Positions 25,546 to 36,671 of a stretch of 64,000 nucleotides of DNA are shown here, piece by piece. The stretch is from Podocnemis expansa (lineage: Eukaryota; Chordata; Testudines; Podocnemididae). A model generated the notes under the pieces. That model ran no database searches, was not told the DNA's origin, and saw only the letters and a list, made by a program, of their open reading frames with translations. The stretch is taken from contig ML681963.1 in the NCBI GenBank assembly GCA_007922195.1, positions 57,209,586 to 57,273,585 of the forward strand. Direction: 5' to 3'. A program made the translations under genes and the position numbers. Within the stretch, counting starts at the first letter, position 1. Each line of letters begins with the position of its first letter.

Positions 25546-27717
25546 AAACTCAGATCCGCCTAGTCTTTACGTTACAGTAGGTTCACCCTTTCTCTTCCCA
25601 GCTCCAGGTCAGAGGCCATTGGTTATAAGTACATTTTCCAAACAAAGCAAACCGCTGCAGAAATAGCCCAATGTAGACTGACTGTGTGATACTTCACTTC
25701 TAACACTGGGGACATTTGGAACCCCATGGTGTATGCGAGTGGGGGTTACTAGCATAGCCGTAATTAGGGTGGGCGACTGGGGCTTTGCCCTGGGTGCTGT
25801 ATCAAGTGGCTCCATTTCATTGCTCAATTTGAGGGTGTGTTTCATGCTGCTTGCTCTGGGCGTGCCCCAGGCACCAAAATACTTAGTTCCAGCACTGGTT
25901 ATTAGTATCTCCCAGAGGTTATGCCTGGGTGCTCAGGCTTGGCTGAATCAGGCAGTTTTTCTTAAACTCAGCCCAAACATTCATTTTGAAGCAGCTGCTT
26001 TAAATCTTAAAGGTTCTTTCCCAACTCAAGCTTTGAACAGGGTTATTTCCACCATCACCTAGGTCCTTGCCTTGCCTGGTCCTTCCATTAAACTCACTCA
26101 GCCTGCTCAGCTATTCAAATGGGCAGCACTTTTCAGTAATGCCCTTAGGTTAAGGGCTTAATCTAATTTACTGTGTCTCTAAAACAGCATGACACACAAG
26201 AGAATGCTGAAGAGCCTGGTTCTGCTCTCAGCAAAGAGCCTATGTTGGGCTGCCCAGCTTGCAAAGCATCTGAAGCAAGTGCAACTCCTTGTATCAGTTT
26301 TTTGTTCCCTGGGACCTTGTCTGCACTAGGAAATGCAGGCTAGTTTGCCCCACTCTTCCCCATCAGCTGCTGAAAGCCATGGTGCAGAGGACTGGAGGCT
26401 GAACAGCAGGTAGTGATGGTGTTATCAGCAATGTCCTAAGACAGGTGTTGCAAGGAAAAACCAGATCCCGTGCTCTGCCTGACAGTAATTGCAAAGACTG
26501 GCACAAGAGCAGAGCATGAATGATACATGAGGATTTCGAGCCAATCTGGAGGCACTCACAGGTGTGACAGTGGACGTACAGTGAGCATGTAAGTCTGGCT
26601 GCCGTGGCACATGCCCCACAGGGCCTGGATGTGGAAAAGGAGCTAAGAAGTGCTCAGGTGGACAGCAGCGTGGACATCCTACTCAAGCAGCTTGACATTT
26701 GTCAGGGTGGCAATGTGGTGAGTCCCAGTGCAGCAGCTGCCAGTTCAGTTGGGCTCAGCATGGGTGGTGGCAGCTGAGAAGAGGTTGTTATAGGGGTCAG
26801 AGAACCTCTGAGGAAAGGGGGTGGTGGACCAAGCCCTACAAAGGGATGGGGTGGTTTCTAGTGGGGTTGCATAATGAGCACAAGATTGAAGGTGATCATC
26901 CCAAATTCTGTTGCTTGTACACCAGCAAGTGAGCTTGTTCTCCCCTGGCTGCGTCTGCCCCCACCTCTCTCCTGCTCAGGTTACACTGTCAGTGGCAGGC
27001 TGAACCAACTGCAGGTCTGTGGAGCAGCAGAGACACCAAGTGTCTAGCCTACAGCATTGCTGGTTCCTAAAGCCTGATGCCTCACAAACATATCAGCATA
27101 ACTCCACTGATTTCAGGATGCAGTGGTGTCAGGTGAAATTTGGCCACCCAGATCCTGGCTCTCTGCTGCCTAGGACCTTGTGAGTCAAGCTGGATGCACA
27201 AGCCTGAGTGAGTGAAGAATTCTGATCCAGGGTATTTTAATCCCCACTTTTCACTGGGACAAACAATAACCAGGGTGTGTGGTGGTTGACAGCCAGACCA
27301 GCAGTCTCTGCAGAGAGGCCACAGGTGGGACAGCTTTTACTTTCCACCTCTTTTTTGTTTGTTTGTGTTCCCTTATTTAAATAATCATGAAAAGCAGCTT
27401 CCTGGACAAAGAGTGTGACTGAGTCTCCCAAAGGGACTGTGACAGCCTAACACTCTTAGTCCCATGGTGAGTGACAGGGCACCGATTGCAGGAGCCATTG
27501 TCCTTAGAGGCTGGCTGTTTGGAGGAAGGGTTCTGACTGTGTTTCGGAGTCCAAACAAAAGCTGGCAGGTGATGATCTGGGACATCAGTACATAGGACTG
27601 TGAAAACAAAGCACTTTGTATCCTCACCTTGCTTTCGCCATGGTTTCAGCAGTATTATTCTGCTTTCCTGCTCCATTATCTTCAGTTCAGGACTGTCCAG
27701 GTCAGTGTTAGTCCCAT
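25546..27717. other. Intergenic, no gene recognised
   Basis: Holds a degenerate segment near 25750-25800 resembling the interior start of the CAGGGCCATAA transposon family and a possible TCTACAC end at 26306. No gene or RNA recognised. Confidence 0.45.
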
Positions 27718-27776
27718 CAAAAATATTACCTCACCCACCTTGTTTCTCTAACACCTGGGAGCCAACACTGATACAA
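27718..27776. repeat. Second Penelope-like terminal repeat family, fragment
   Basis: Reads aatattacctcacccacctt, then ctctaacacctgggagccaa, the reverse complement of the pattern seen at 57183-57311. It lies immediately upstream of the Penelope-like reading frame, where a Penelope 5' terminal repeat could sit. Confidence 0.5.
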
Positions 27777-27785
27777 TGACACTGC

Positions 27786-29428
27786 ATGTGGCTGAGCATT
27801 TTGCATTTTCACTGCAAAGTCCTCATCTTCCTGGAAGCCTGTCCCCATTATTTCCAACATGTACTGTTTCATGACACCCTCCCTCGGAGAAGAAATAAAT
27901 CCTTCTCCAAAATGCTGGGGGCCAGCTTTGTGGCTTCCTTCACACAAAAAGTCACTCTTAATACTAAGTTCCAAGGCTCATCCACCTGCTCATCCACAGG
28001 GGTTAAAGTATAATTTGGGAGGCTCTGGAACCTTCCTAAATTTCTGGGCCCCCTTCCTGCAGGTACAGACTCCCTTCCCGCAGGTACAGGTCCCCTTCAT
28101 CCACCCCAGCTACCTTCCCCCCAAATGCCTGCCCCTCACCTTAGCTACTGCCCCCCAAACACCTACCCCCACACACCTGCCCCCCACCCTAGCTACTGCC
28201 CCACAAACGCCTACCCCCCACCCCAACTACTGCTCCTGAAATACCTACCCTGCATTAGACTCGTCTTTCCTCGTGTCCTCTGCAGCCCCAATCCCTAAAC
28301 TCCCTGCCCCCAATTCCAGCCCTCCTAACCCCCTACCCCCAGCTCCCTGTCTTCACTCCACCTCCTTCAGCCCCCCAACCCCTCCCCAGCTCACCATCCC
28401 AATCCCTTCTTCCCCCCATCCTCCCCCCACACTTTCCCTACTGATTGCCCAACCACCCCAACCCCTCCTCCACCCCATTACCTGGCCAAAGTGGCTGAAG
28501 AACTGGGCCAGGGGGAAGGAAGCTGTGGCACTGTCCAGCCAGTCAAGCAGCAAGAAGAGGCCCGGGCCCGAGGCTGGGGCAAGGCCATGCATGCTGCCCA
28601 GCCCCAGCCAGAAGGGGCAGAGCCACCACAGGCTCTGGGGAAGGGAGGAAGGGGTGGCCATGCTGGTCCCAGCCTGCAGCCCCTCCCTTCTGCCAGCCTA
28701 TGGGGAACGTGCCAGAACACTGTGTTCTGGCATGCTATGCTATTTTGGGGGGACCCCAGAATGTGGCATTCTGGGGCATTCCCTTATTTTTAGGGGGCCC
28801 AAAATGCTGGGTCCCTAAAAATAGGGGGCCCCAGATCTACATTCCCCTTACTTTAACCCCTGCTCGTCCACCAATGTGATTTATGCCATCATATGCCAGA
28901 AACGCCCCTCTGCCTCATATATTGGACAAACAGGACAGTCTCTGTGCAAAAGAATAAATGGGTCCAAATCTGAAATCAGAAATCACAACATTCTAAAACC
29001 AGTAGGTGAGCATTTTAATCTTCCTGATCAGTCCATTGATGATTTATTAATTGCTGTGCTCAGACAAATGAATACCAGATCAAGACTTCAAAGAGAAGCT
29101 GCAGAGCATAAAACTATTTGTAAATATGACTGTATTGCTTCAGAGCTAAATAGGGACTTTGGATTTTTCTCTCATTACAACAGGTGATTTGACCTCATCT
29201 TCCTCTATATGCTGTTTGCCAGTGTTTGAATCTTAACAACTGCTTTGATTTGCTGTTACAGTGTGACCTGATCCCATGACTTACACTTCCCTGCATTTAT
29301 TTCCTCCCATTCTGTAAGTTCCTCTATCTTCAAACAATCTTGCAAAGTGGGATATTCTCCCATGAAAGCTCATGCAATAAATAAATTTGTTAGTCTTTAA
29401 GTGCCACAGGACTCCTCGTTTGTTTTTC
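27786..29428 (+). mobile_element. Penelope-like retroelement, 5'-truncated, with GIY-YIG endonuclease
   Basis: A reading frame from about 27786 to the stop at 29185-29187 is split by a hAT element at 27997-28862. On the right side the frame carries VIYAI and SYIGQTG, the two signature strands of a GIY-YIG nuclease, then R and H/E positions and the ending LNRDFGFFSHY. This is the C-terminal endonuclease of Penelope-like elements, which nicks target DNA for insertion. The reverse transcriptase part is missing. After the stop comes a 3' region shared with the copy at 46501-46790. It ends in the hairpin and the gttagtctttaagtgccaca block (29337-29428) found scattered over the whole window, which ties that block to this element. 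Confidence 0.8.
27997..28862. mobile_element. hAT-type element, 866 bp, splitting the Penelope-like frame
   Basis: Starts caggggttaaagta and ends tactttaacccctg, an inverted repeat of 14 bases. The 8-bp flanks ctcatcca (27989-27996) and ctcgtcca (28863-28870) differ at one position. Removing the element plus one flank copy joins the two Penelope halves in frame. The interior is C-rich with tandem pieces like ccccccaaacacctaccccc and ends in mutually inverted G-rich blocks. No transposase. The proline-rich frames inside are composition artefacts. Confidence 0.9.
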
Positions 29429-30596
29429 TTAAAACTGAGTTACTTCACAGCCCAGGACTCTGTGGAACTGGGGGCTTCCCATGAAGGGTGCCCCTGCCAA
29501 GGACAAGCAATAGCAATAAGAATAAAGATGGACTGGAGAGCACTGAGCAGAGGGTTCAGCACATCCCAAGGAAAACTCCACCCACTCAGCAAAGGCAAAT
29601 GTTCTCTTGCCAGAGTGCAGTCAGGCCTCTGGCTTGTGGCAATGGACAAGGGTAACTGTTCCCACGGATCTGGAGCAAGGGCTACACCAGTCCTGATTAC
29701 AAGATGGGCCTCCCTCACGTTGGAGGAACCAGGCCATTCCAGTGTAAGGGGCAGCAGAAAGCTGCAAAAAAGGGTTGTGGCTGAGAGGGTCACTGAGGCT
29801 GCTCCATGCAAGAGGCCTGGCAGTAAGCAGGGATGGGATATTCAGCAAGCAAGAGAGTATGTGGAGTGGGGGCTGAAGACAAAGGCCCCACCTGGGAGGG
29901 GGTGGGACCCAGCCTGGGTTGGGGGTAGATCTGTAACCTTTGTGCTTGCTTTTGGAACTCTGTGAGTAAAGAAACCGGGCTCCAAGAAAGGCTGTGACTG
30001 AATGAGAAGCTGCAGGAGCTGGTTGTGGAGCTCACCGGATGGCAAGGAAAACTGAGGTAGAGCAAGGCAGTCAGCAGCTACCAGACTGGACTGGCAGAGT
30101 CAGCAGGATCCAGGAACCCCCCTTTCTGACAGGTAGGGAGCCACAAAGTTGAGAGTGGTCTTCTCAAGTGAGGGGTAACAGTTGCCCTCCCAGGCTGGAA
30201 GAGAATGAATGGCAGCAACTACCTTAGATCTTGATCGAGGCTCTGCGTATGGCCTGGCAGAAGGAGCTGTGGAGGTGTAGATGGCTCCACGGCAGACCCT
30301 GCCCAGGTGGGAGATGCCACAGTAGTATCTCACGTATATCCTGCAGAAGGAGGGGCCCAGGACGATGGACAATGAACACTGAGGTAGCAGGCTCAACAGA
30401 GGGTATGTATTGCTTGTGGGCAAGTGGGGCCTATAAGAATGGTTTGCCTTTGCCCCCATCTGAACTGTGACTAAGACATGCTGTGCTGTGCTGGGTACAG
30501 AGGACCCCAAGGAATCTCAGGGTAGTACTCAGACAAACATTCAGGTGCATGAAAGGCCAGGGTAGGGGGCTACTTGAGGCTTGTGTGAGAATGGAA
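29429..30596. other. Intergenic, repeat related to 35.3 kb
   Basis: About 80 bases around 29938-30015 (cttttggaactctgtgagta, then aggctgtgactgaatgagaa) are repeated at 35315-35385. This may be a piece of an older LTR-type element split by the gypsy insertion. No gene recognised. Confidence 0.45.
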
Positions 30597-30799
30597 TGTA
30601 GAGACATGCTTGTAGAAGCTTGTGAATTTAGAGACACTCCCTAGCATGGACCAGTGTTGTGTGAATTGTGAGAGATGCCCTACAGGAGATGTAATGCAGC
30701 TGCTCCCAGCTACATACCTGGATACCTGTCATATGATTAAAGTTCTGTTTCTCACTCATTCTGTAGTATGGTCTTTAATGAACCTTCAGGATCATTATA
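30597..30799 (+). repeat. 5' LTR of the gypsy element
   Basis: About 203 bp, starting tgtagagacatgcttgtag and ending gatcattata. It matches the 3' LTR at 33303-33449 plus 34030-34086, including tagtatggtctttaatgaac. The canonical TG..CA ends are seen in the 3' copy; here the final CA has become TA. Confidence 0.85.
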
Positions 30800-30815
30800 T
30801 GGTAGCAGAAGATGG
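30800..30815 (+). promoter_or_regulatory. Primer binding site for initiator tRNA-Met
   Basis: The 16 bases tggtagcagaagatgg begin directly after the 5' LTR and match the complement of the vertebrate initiator tRNA-Met 3' end except at one position. Ty3/gypsy elements often use this primer. Confidence 0.85.
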
Positions 30816-30924
30816 TGAATGAGTTTGGAAACTAAAAAGACTTGGAGAAAAATTCTTGTGTTTGCAACTGAAAGCAGACAAACACCAGGGATTTCTGAAA
30901 ACAAGGGAAGCCTTCAGTAAATAA

Positions 30925-31257
30925 GTGCAAGCTCTAAACATGGTTGTTTTACAGGTTCCTTCATCCCTCCAAATGTCTGGTAATGTTGCAGAAAACTGCA
31001 TAAAGTTTAAGCAGCAATTTCTGCTGTATTTGTCTGCCACTGGAGTGCAGAACAAAGATGAAAACCAGCAATCATCTATATCTTTGTATGTTGTTGGGGA
31101 GGTGATACTGGATGTATATAATAACTTTGAATTTCAAGATGGTAAAAGAATGAATTTAAATATTATATTGACTAATTCTGAGGAATATTGCTTGCCAAAA
31201 ATGAATGTGACTTTTAAGAGGTGTAAATTTTTTTACACACATGCAAAAATCAGATAA
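30925..31257 (+). pseudogene. gag remnant of the gypsy element
   Basis: A frame of about 110 codons opens after the primer site and contains motifs QMSGNVAENC and FKQQFLLYL, then EEYCLPKMNVTF and RCKFF. These resemble the conserved capsid region of vertebrate Ty3/gypsy gag proteins, which form the particle shell. It stops at 31255-31257 and later parts carry more stops, so it is a relic. Confidence 0.75.
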
Positions 31258-31497
31258 CATGAGAGCAATATGTCACAGAATTAAGGAAACTCAGTAAAAG
31301 CTGTAACTTTGGTGGCTTGGCAGTGGTCTCTGATCACAGACAGACTCATTAGTGGTATTATAGACAATGTGTTAAGAGAGAGACTGCTCAGAGCATGGGA
31401 GATGTCTTTGAATGAAGCTCTCCAAATAGGTGGAGCCACTGAAATGGTAAAAACACAAGTAAAAGAGCTGAATTCATCAGAAGAGAGAAGTCATGCA

Positions 31498-31591
31498 CTT
31501 AAACAAACAAGGAGTCCTGTGGCACTTAAAGACTAACAGATTTATTTTTTGCATGAGCTTTCCTGGGAGAAAATCCCACTTCATCAGATTC
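31498..31591 (-). repeat. Penelope-type terminal repeat inserted in gypsy element
   Basis: Reverse-oriented copy (caaggagtcctgtggcactt, then aaagactaacagatttattt, then the hairpin). On the minus strand the core reads CTGATGA (31581-31587) and GAAA (31559-31562), with a TGGG/CCCA stem between. This is one of the few copies with both hammerhead-like motifs intact. Confidence 0.85.
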
Positions 31592-32088
31592 TTTAAAGAG
31601 GGGGAAACTTCCAATGTGGAACTAGCCCCTGCTATCTGGAAGACTGAGTCCAGAGGTTCTTGTGGTAAGCGTGGATCACAGCATAATCCTAAACAGTGTT
31701 TTGCCTGTGGGGAAACTGTCATAAGTGTGGGACTTGTAATAATTTTGCAAACTGCTGGAGATTCCAAAGGCAGAAAATTCAAGTGTATTTAATTACTGAC
31801 CGTGAGACTGAAGAGTGACTTGTTGATGTACTGGGATCAAGCAGGCCAAATGAGAGGGAATAGATACTGCTTCTGACAGTGAATGGAACAGTCATGCCAC
31901 TGAAACTAAACACAGGAGCTCAGGTTCATATTCTGTCTGCTTGAGATTATGAGAGACTGAGAATAAGACCTAAGCTGGAACCAACAAACATAAAAGTAAC
32001 TGAGTATTCTGGAATAAATATACCAGTGCAGAGATGGTGCTTTGCTAGCATTAACCATAACAACACCATGTAGTGGCTGCCTTCTATA

Positions 32089-32370
32089 GTGTCACAGGAG
32101 GTGACACCAATTTTGAGCATGGCTCCATGTGAGAAACTCAATCTAGTAAAAAGGGTGCTCTCACTACAAGATAGTGCTGCATCTGGCTATATGGCACTCT
32201 TCAAAGAATATCAGGACCTATTTCAGGGTTTAGGTTGCTTGCAAGGTGAACATACAATCTGCGTAAATAAGCAGGTCCCTCCAGTTATTCATCCTCATAG
32301 AAAGGTGCCATTTGCTCTCCATGATAAACTTAAGGCTGAGCTCAAAAGGAATTTTCTCCAGACATGGAAT
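32089..32370 (+). pseudogene. Protease/reverse transcriptase junction remnant of gypsy
   Basis: A frame containing LFKEYQDLFQGLGCL, then HTICVNKQVPPVIHPHRKVP, resembles the region just ahead of the reverse-transcriptase core in Ty3/gypsy pol. It breaks off shortly after HDKLKAELKR, where the family normally enters the polymerase. Confidence 0.7.
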
Positions 32371-32542
32371 TCCTGATGAGGTCTTCAGTGACAAAGGGGC
32401 GCAATTTTCAAGTGCAGAATTTAGGCATTTTGCCTCAGACTGGGATTTTCATCATGAAACCTCCATTCCAAATTACCCCCAATCAAATGGACTGGTGGAA
32501 AGGTCTATACAGACAGTAAAGAACCTAATGAAAAGATTTTAA
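32355..32542 (+). pseudogene. Integrase catalytic core remnant of gypsy
   Basis: In another frame right after the breakpoint comes IPDEVFSDKGAQFSS, then YPQSNGLVERSIQTVKN. These are the second acidic and the glutamate positions of a DDE integrase core (D in SDKG, E in LVER). The first acidic residue and the HHCC domain are absent. Further diverged integrase tail sequence continues to about 32900. Confidence 0.8.
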
Positions 32543-33291
32543 AAGTGGGGGTGATCTGTATACAGCATTGCTGATCTAGTGAAGTATACCTTTGGAAAAT
32601 GGCTTTTCTCCAGCTCATCTATTAATGTGAAGAAGGAGCATATCTAATTTATCTATTACTGATAACTTGCTGCAATCTCAAAACAATGCTACCATTCCGA
32701 AGATGAAAGAAAATCAAAAGTAGAAACAGAAATATTATTTTGACAGAAGGGCTTGTGATCTTCCATCCCTGAACCCAGGTGATAGTGTGCGTGAGGAAAT
32801 ATGTCTCTAATACTTGGGGCCAAAGAGGTACCATTACAAAATAGCTGCATCGACGGTCTTATGTGGTCCAGACAAAGAGGACGCATTTCGACATAATCGA
32901 CAGGATCTATGACTTATTCCAGGGAGTTGCAACACTGAAAGTTGAGGTAGATGCTGGCATACCTCCCTTAACTGATCTGATATCATCAATGCATGATGAT
33001 GAAACTGTCAGGGAGCAAGAGAACTCAGACTGAAAGAAGGACCCATACTGAGAAAGTCTAATCAAGTCACCAAATGTCCAGAAAGACTCAGAGACTTGCT
33101 AGGATATGTGAGGGAAGTGGCTGATAAAGACTCATTTGAGATTGATGTACCAATAACCTCTCCTCTTTAGGTAGTTCAGATGCTGGGTTTATGGACTGTT
33201 CTTATGCATGTTTTTTAGATAGCTGTTGTATATTAGTGTGTGCATAATTAACTAGCTTTTATATGTATCTAAATATTCATCTGTTGTCCTT

Positions 33292-33302
33292 AGGGGGGAA
33301 GG
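33292..33302 (+). promoter_or_regulatory. Polypurine tract of the gypsy element
   Basis: The run aggggggaagg ends directly at the 3' LTR start tgtagagg, the expected place for second-strand priming. Confidence 0.8.
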
Positions 33303-34086
33303 TGTAGAGGTATGCTTGCAGAAAGCTGTGAAATTAGAGACATTCCCTACCATGGGCCAGTGTTGTGTGAATCTGGAGATGTGCCCTACGGGAAATCTGA
33401 CGTGGCTGCTCCCAGCTACACACCTGGATACCTGTCTGTAGGATTAAAGCAGGGCCATAAATAGGGCAAAGCTCTGGGCACCAAATTTTAAAGGACATCA
33501 GACCAATCTTACCTGGCCCCAAAAGAATGTGCTTTTGCTGACGGCACGTTCTTCCAGGAGCCAGGCTAGGACTGGGGCTGGGGGAGGTCATCTCCTGCCC
33601 TGCCCCTGAGCATGCTCAGACGCACGCTGAGGAGGGGGTGGGTGGGGATTTGAAGATGCCTCTGGCCACACCATGCAGCCAGGGCAGCTCCTCCAGCCTC
33701 CTGGGACCTGCAACCAGGTAAGGGCTGGGGAAAGGTGCAGGCACCCTGGGGACCAAGAAGGGAAAGCCAGTGGCCAGGCAGACAGTAACTTGGCTTGGCC
33801 AGTGGGGAAGGCAACCCCCAGCTGGCGCTGGCCACACTTACCAGACAGCAGGGGAAGGCAACCACCACCTGATGCTAGCTGGGCTGCTCTAGCTGGCAGT
33901 GGGGAAGGCACCCCACACCCAGCTAGGGGACTGGGGCTGGATCCAGCTCCCTGCTGATAGGCCAGATCAGGGCCCAGACTGGGGGCAGCCCCAGGCACCA
34001 GAAGACCAAGTTACAGCCCTGGATTAAAGTCCTATTCCTCCCTCATTCCGTAGTATGGTCTTTAATGAACCCTAAAGATCATTACA
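33303..34086 (+). repeat. 3' LTR of the gypsy element, split by a hAT
   Basis: LTR parts at 33303-33449 and 34030-34086 match the 5' LTR and end gatcattaca. They are separated by the hAT element at 33450-34021 and its target duplication. Confidence 0.85.
33450..34021. mobile_element. hAT-type element, CAGGGCCATAA family, perfect 8-bp duplication
   Basis: Left end cagggccataaatag and right end ttacagccctg are inverted. The flanks gattaaag at 33442-33449 and 34022-34029 are identical. Uninterrupted LTR sequence is recovered when it is removed. Relatives are at 44891-45428 and 57797-58075. GC-rich interior with no transposase. Confidence 0.9.
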
Positions 34087-34199
34087 TGGGGCATGCCAGA
34101 AGGTGTTGCCCCATGATGAGTTCACACTGGGAAACCTGGACATCAAGGACTGGGGTGCCCAGTTACTTATGTGATCACAGAATGGGATGAACCAGGGGG

Positions 34200-34274
34200 A
34201 TGTTAGTCTTAAAGTGCCACACAACTCCTTGTTTTTCTACTGGACTAGACTAACATGGCTATCCCTTTTGAAAT
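34200..34274 (+). repeat. Penelope-type terminal repeat, 3' fragment
   Basis: Has ttagtcttaaagtgccacac, then gactagactaacatggctat, without the hairpin part. Confidence 0.75.
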
Positions 34275-34370
34275 GGATAAGAGAGGGCCTGAGTGTTTCA
34301 AGTGTAGGAAGGTGGGATGCTTTTGGCCATTCTGCCCAGTGAAGCACAAGGAACACAGGGGGAAATGGTG
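34272..34370 (+). pseudogene. Possible zinc-knuckle fragment of a retroelement gag
   Basis: In one plus frame the bases 34272-34332 read CFKCRKVGCFWPFCP, a C-x2-C-x4-x-x4-C pattern like a retroviral-type CCHC knuckle in which the His position is Phe. Frame context is short, and stops follow. It may belong to an older element whose ends are the related segments near 29.9 and 35.3 kb. Low certainty. Confidence 0.3.
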
Positions 34371-36429
34371 TCTGTGAGAGTGGGAGAGTCCTGCAGAAAC
34401 TCCCTAGGCAGAGAGGCTGGACTGGGAGGTTGGTGCGGAGATGCATGCCCCGAGGCAGTCTGCAGCACCAGATGCCCCCACACCAGGGCAGTTCTTTTAT
34501 CTGTGGGCAGAAGGATGGGGGCTGCAGGGGACAGGACCCTCCTAGAACCAAGGCTGGGGAAAGAAAACTGGGGCAGTATTTTGAGCTACAGAGGCTCATA
34601 CACCAAGTAAAGAAAAGCCAGAGGCTCTGAGCCAGGAGAGCACCTTGGGGAAGACAGGCGAGAACAGAGGCTGTCAAGCAGCAGGGCAGGATGCAGACAG
34701 CTGCTAGCCTTGTGCACTCTGCAGATCTAGTAGCATGGGTTACAGCAACCATGCTAACATACACCACAAACACAAACTGAGAGGAGGAAGCAGGAGAGCT
34801 TTGCTCCACTGGGCTGCAAAGTGCTGGCTGGAACTGGCTGTTCGGGAAGAAGCCAAGCAGCTGGCCCTGAAAGAAAGGTGTGAACTAGCAGAGCATGGTG
34901 TGACAAGGAGACCTGCTGGTAAACAAAAAGGACAGATCCCAGCTCTAGCTGGATGAGATGTGGGCAACTTGAGAGAGAACAGAGTCTCTCAGAAAGCAGC
35001 CAGCAGGAAGGAGAACCAGACATCTGTGTTCAGAGAAGCGGATGGGCAAAGGGGCAAAAGAACCAATAAGCAGTAAGGACTGAAGAATTTGTCCTGTAGT
35101 GGCAAGGCAGGGATCCACAACAGGGGAGCCCTGGGCCAGAGGAATCAGTGGTTCCAACACAAAAGGCAGAAGGAAACTGTGAAAGACTGAGAATGCTCCT
35201 GAGATGGATAGAGGCCTGGCAGTGGTATGATCTGGAACCAAGACAGTGGGAGACAGAATTTCAGGAAGGAGGGACAGTGCCCAGCTTAAGACTGGAGGGG
35301 AAGATTTGTTTTTGTCTTTTTGTTTTTGGAGTTTAGCGAATAAAGGAACTGGCCCCAGGAAAGGCTGTGATTGAATGAGAGACTGGGGGTGGCTAAAGGA
35401 AGAAAAGAAAGCAAAGACAGGGCTCTGCAGAGTAATCTGTAGCTATGAAGGGGCACACAGGTGGCAGCCAACTCTGTTACAAGCAATAATAACAGCATTG
35501 ATTTATACATCTACTTTCGTCCTAGCGGATCTCCTGGCACTTAAACACACCAAGGCAGTGACTGCAGCTGCTGCACAAATGGAATTTCCACTTACTTTCA
35601 ATGGCAGATCAATGAGCAGAGCAGCTGCCGAGTCCATGCCGTTTACAACTGCATAGAATTAAATGGCAGCCATACACAGGAAGAAATGATGCTGGTCTTT
35701 CCATGTTGCCCATCATTTCAAGAAGAAAGGGCAAACCAACTCTTCTATCCAGTGAATCCTGAGGGGGATTTGATGGACAATGTAGTTACCTGAACAGAAG
35801 CATGGACAGGCCATAAGAAGGTTGTTTAACAAGTGGAAGCTATTGGCTTTTTTATTTGAAGAGTACAAAAAACTACACAGTTCAAAGTGAAGGTTCCTGT
35901 TCAGCACACCTTGGATATAGAGATAGAAAAGACTGGAAAGGTTGTAAAATGTATATTACCTTGGCAGCTACTGGAAGAAGGCATTAACTGGCATCAGGTT
36001 GGAAGCAAAAGATATCATTTTCCACCCCCACAGTATGTCACAGCTGTGTGTCAAATGCTCTGTGCAAATTGCAACAACTTGTCTAGCCCACTAGGTGGAA
36101 GGCTGTGCACATGCATCAACGATTGGAAATCTGGCATCACACTGCAAGAACTTCCATGGCTCATTACAGCCAATTTCAGTCACTTTGCCAAACAAACACT
36201 TCCCAACAGAGCCGCAACATAGTGTTTTGCTGTGCACTCAGAGCCAGCACCGCAAAGCCGCCCCTTTGATAGCACGGCTCTATTGAGCCATTTTGGACTG
36301 TCTGTGGCTGTGCCCCATCAGCCCCACCTGAGTTATGGCCCTGCTTCCAAAAAGGGAGCAGTGCCGCAGGCTGTCTCCCTCCACCCCCACACATGGGTCA
36401 GGAGCTTTGCTGGGTCCAACCCTTAAAGT
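34371..36429. other. Intergenic, includes the second copy of an 80-bp repeat
   Basis: About 35315-35385 repeats the segment at 29938-30015 and contains an aataaa at 35339. No gene recognised. A frame near 35887-36222 is cysteine-containing but matches nothing I know. Confidence 0.45.
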
Positions 36430-36663
36430 CACTGTTTCCCAAACTGTGCTCCGCAGAACACTGGTATTCCATGCAATGTGAACAGGTGTTCTGTGAAAAG
36501 ATTTCCATGCTAGCGATATTTTTCTAACTCTTTTAAATCAACTTTTGAACAATACATGTAGCAGTTTTTCTGTGTGAAGCACACACAGACCAGCATGAAT
36601 ATGTTCCATCAATATACTCCAAGCCCAAAAGTGTCCTGTAGTCAAATTAGTTGGGAAATACTG
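36430..36663. mobile_element. hAT-type element, non-autonomous
   Basis: Ends cactgtttcccaaactgtg and agttgggaaatactg are inverted. Flanks cttaaagt and cctttagt agree at 5 of 8 positions, so the insertion is old. Confidence 0.65.
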
Positions 36664-36671
36664 CCTTTAGT

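Larger units (their letters stand above)
30597..34086 (+). mobile_element. Ty3/gypsy LTR retrotransposon, internally deleted, two later insertions
   Basis: Order of parts: 5' LTR, tRNA primer site, gag remnant, degenerate zinc knuckle, protease/early reverse-transcriptase remnant, abrupt jump into the integrase core, polypurine tract, 3' LTR. The internal region is only about 2.5 kb. Reverse transcriptase proper, RNase H and the integrase zinc domain are missing because of a junction near 32345-32365. Frames carry stops, so it is inactive. A Penelope-type repeat lies at 31498-31591 and a hAT element splits the 3' LTR at 33450. Direct flanks at the outer ends are tggaa and tgggg, a weak match for a 5-bp duplication. 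Confidence 0.85.
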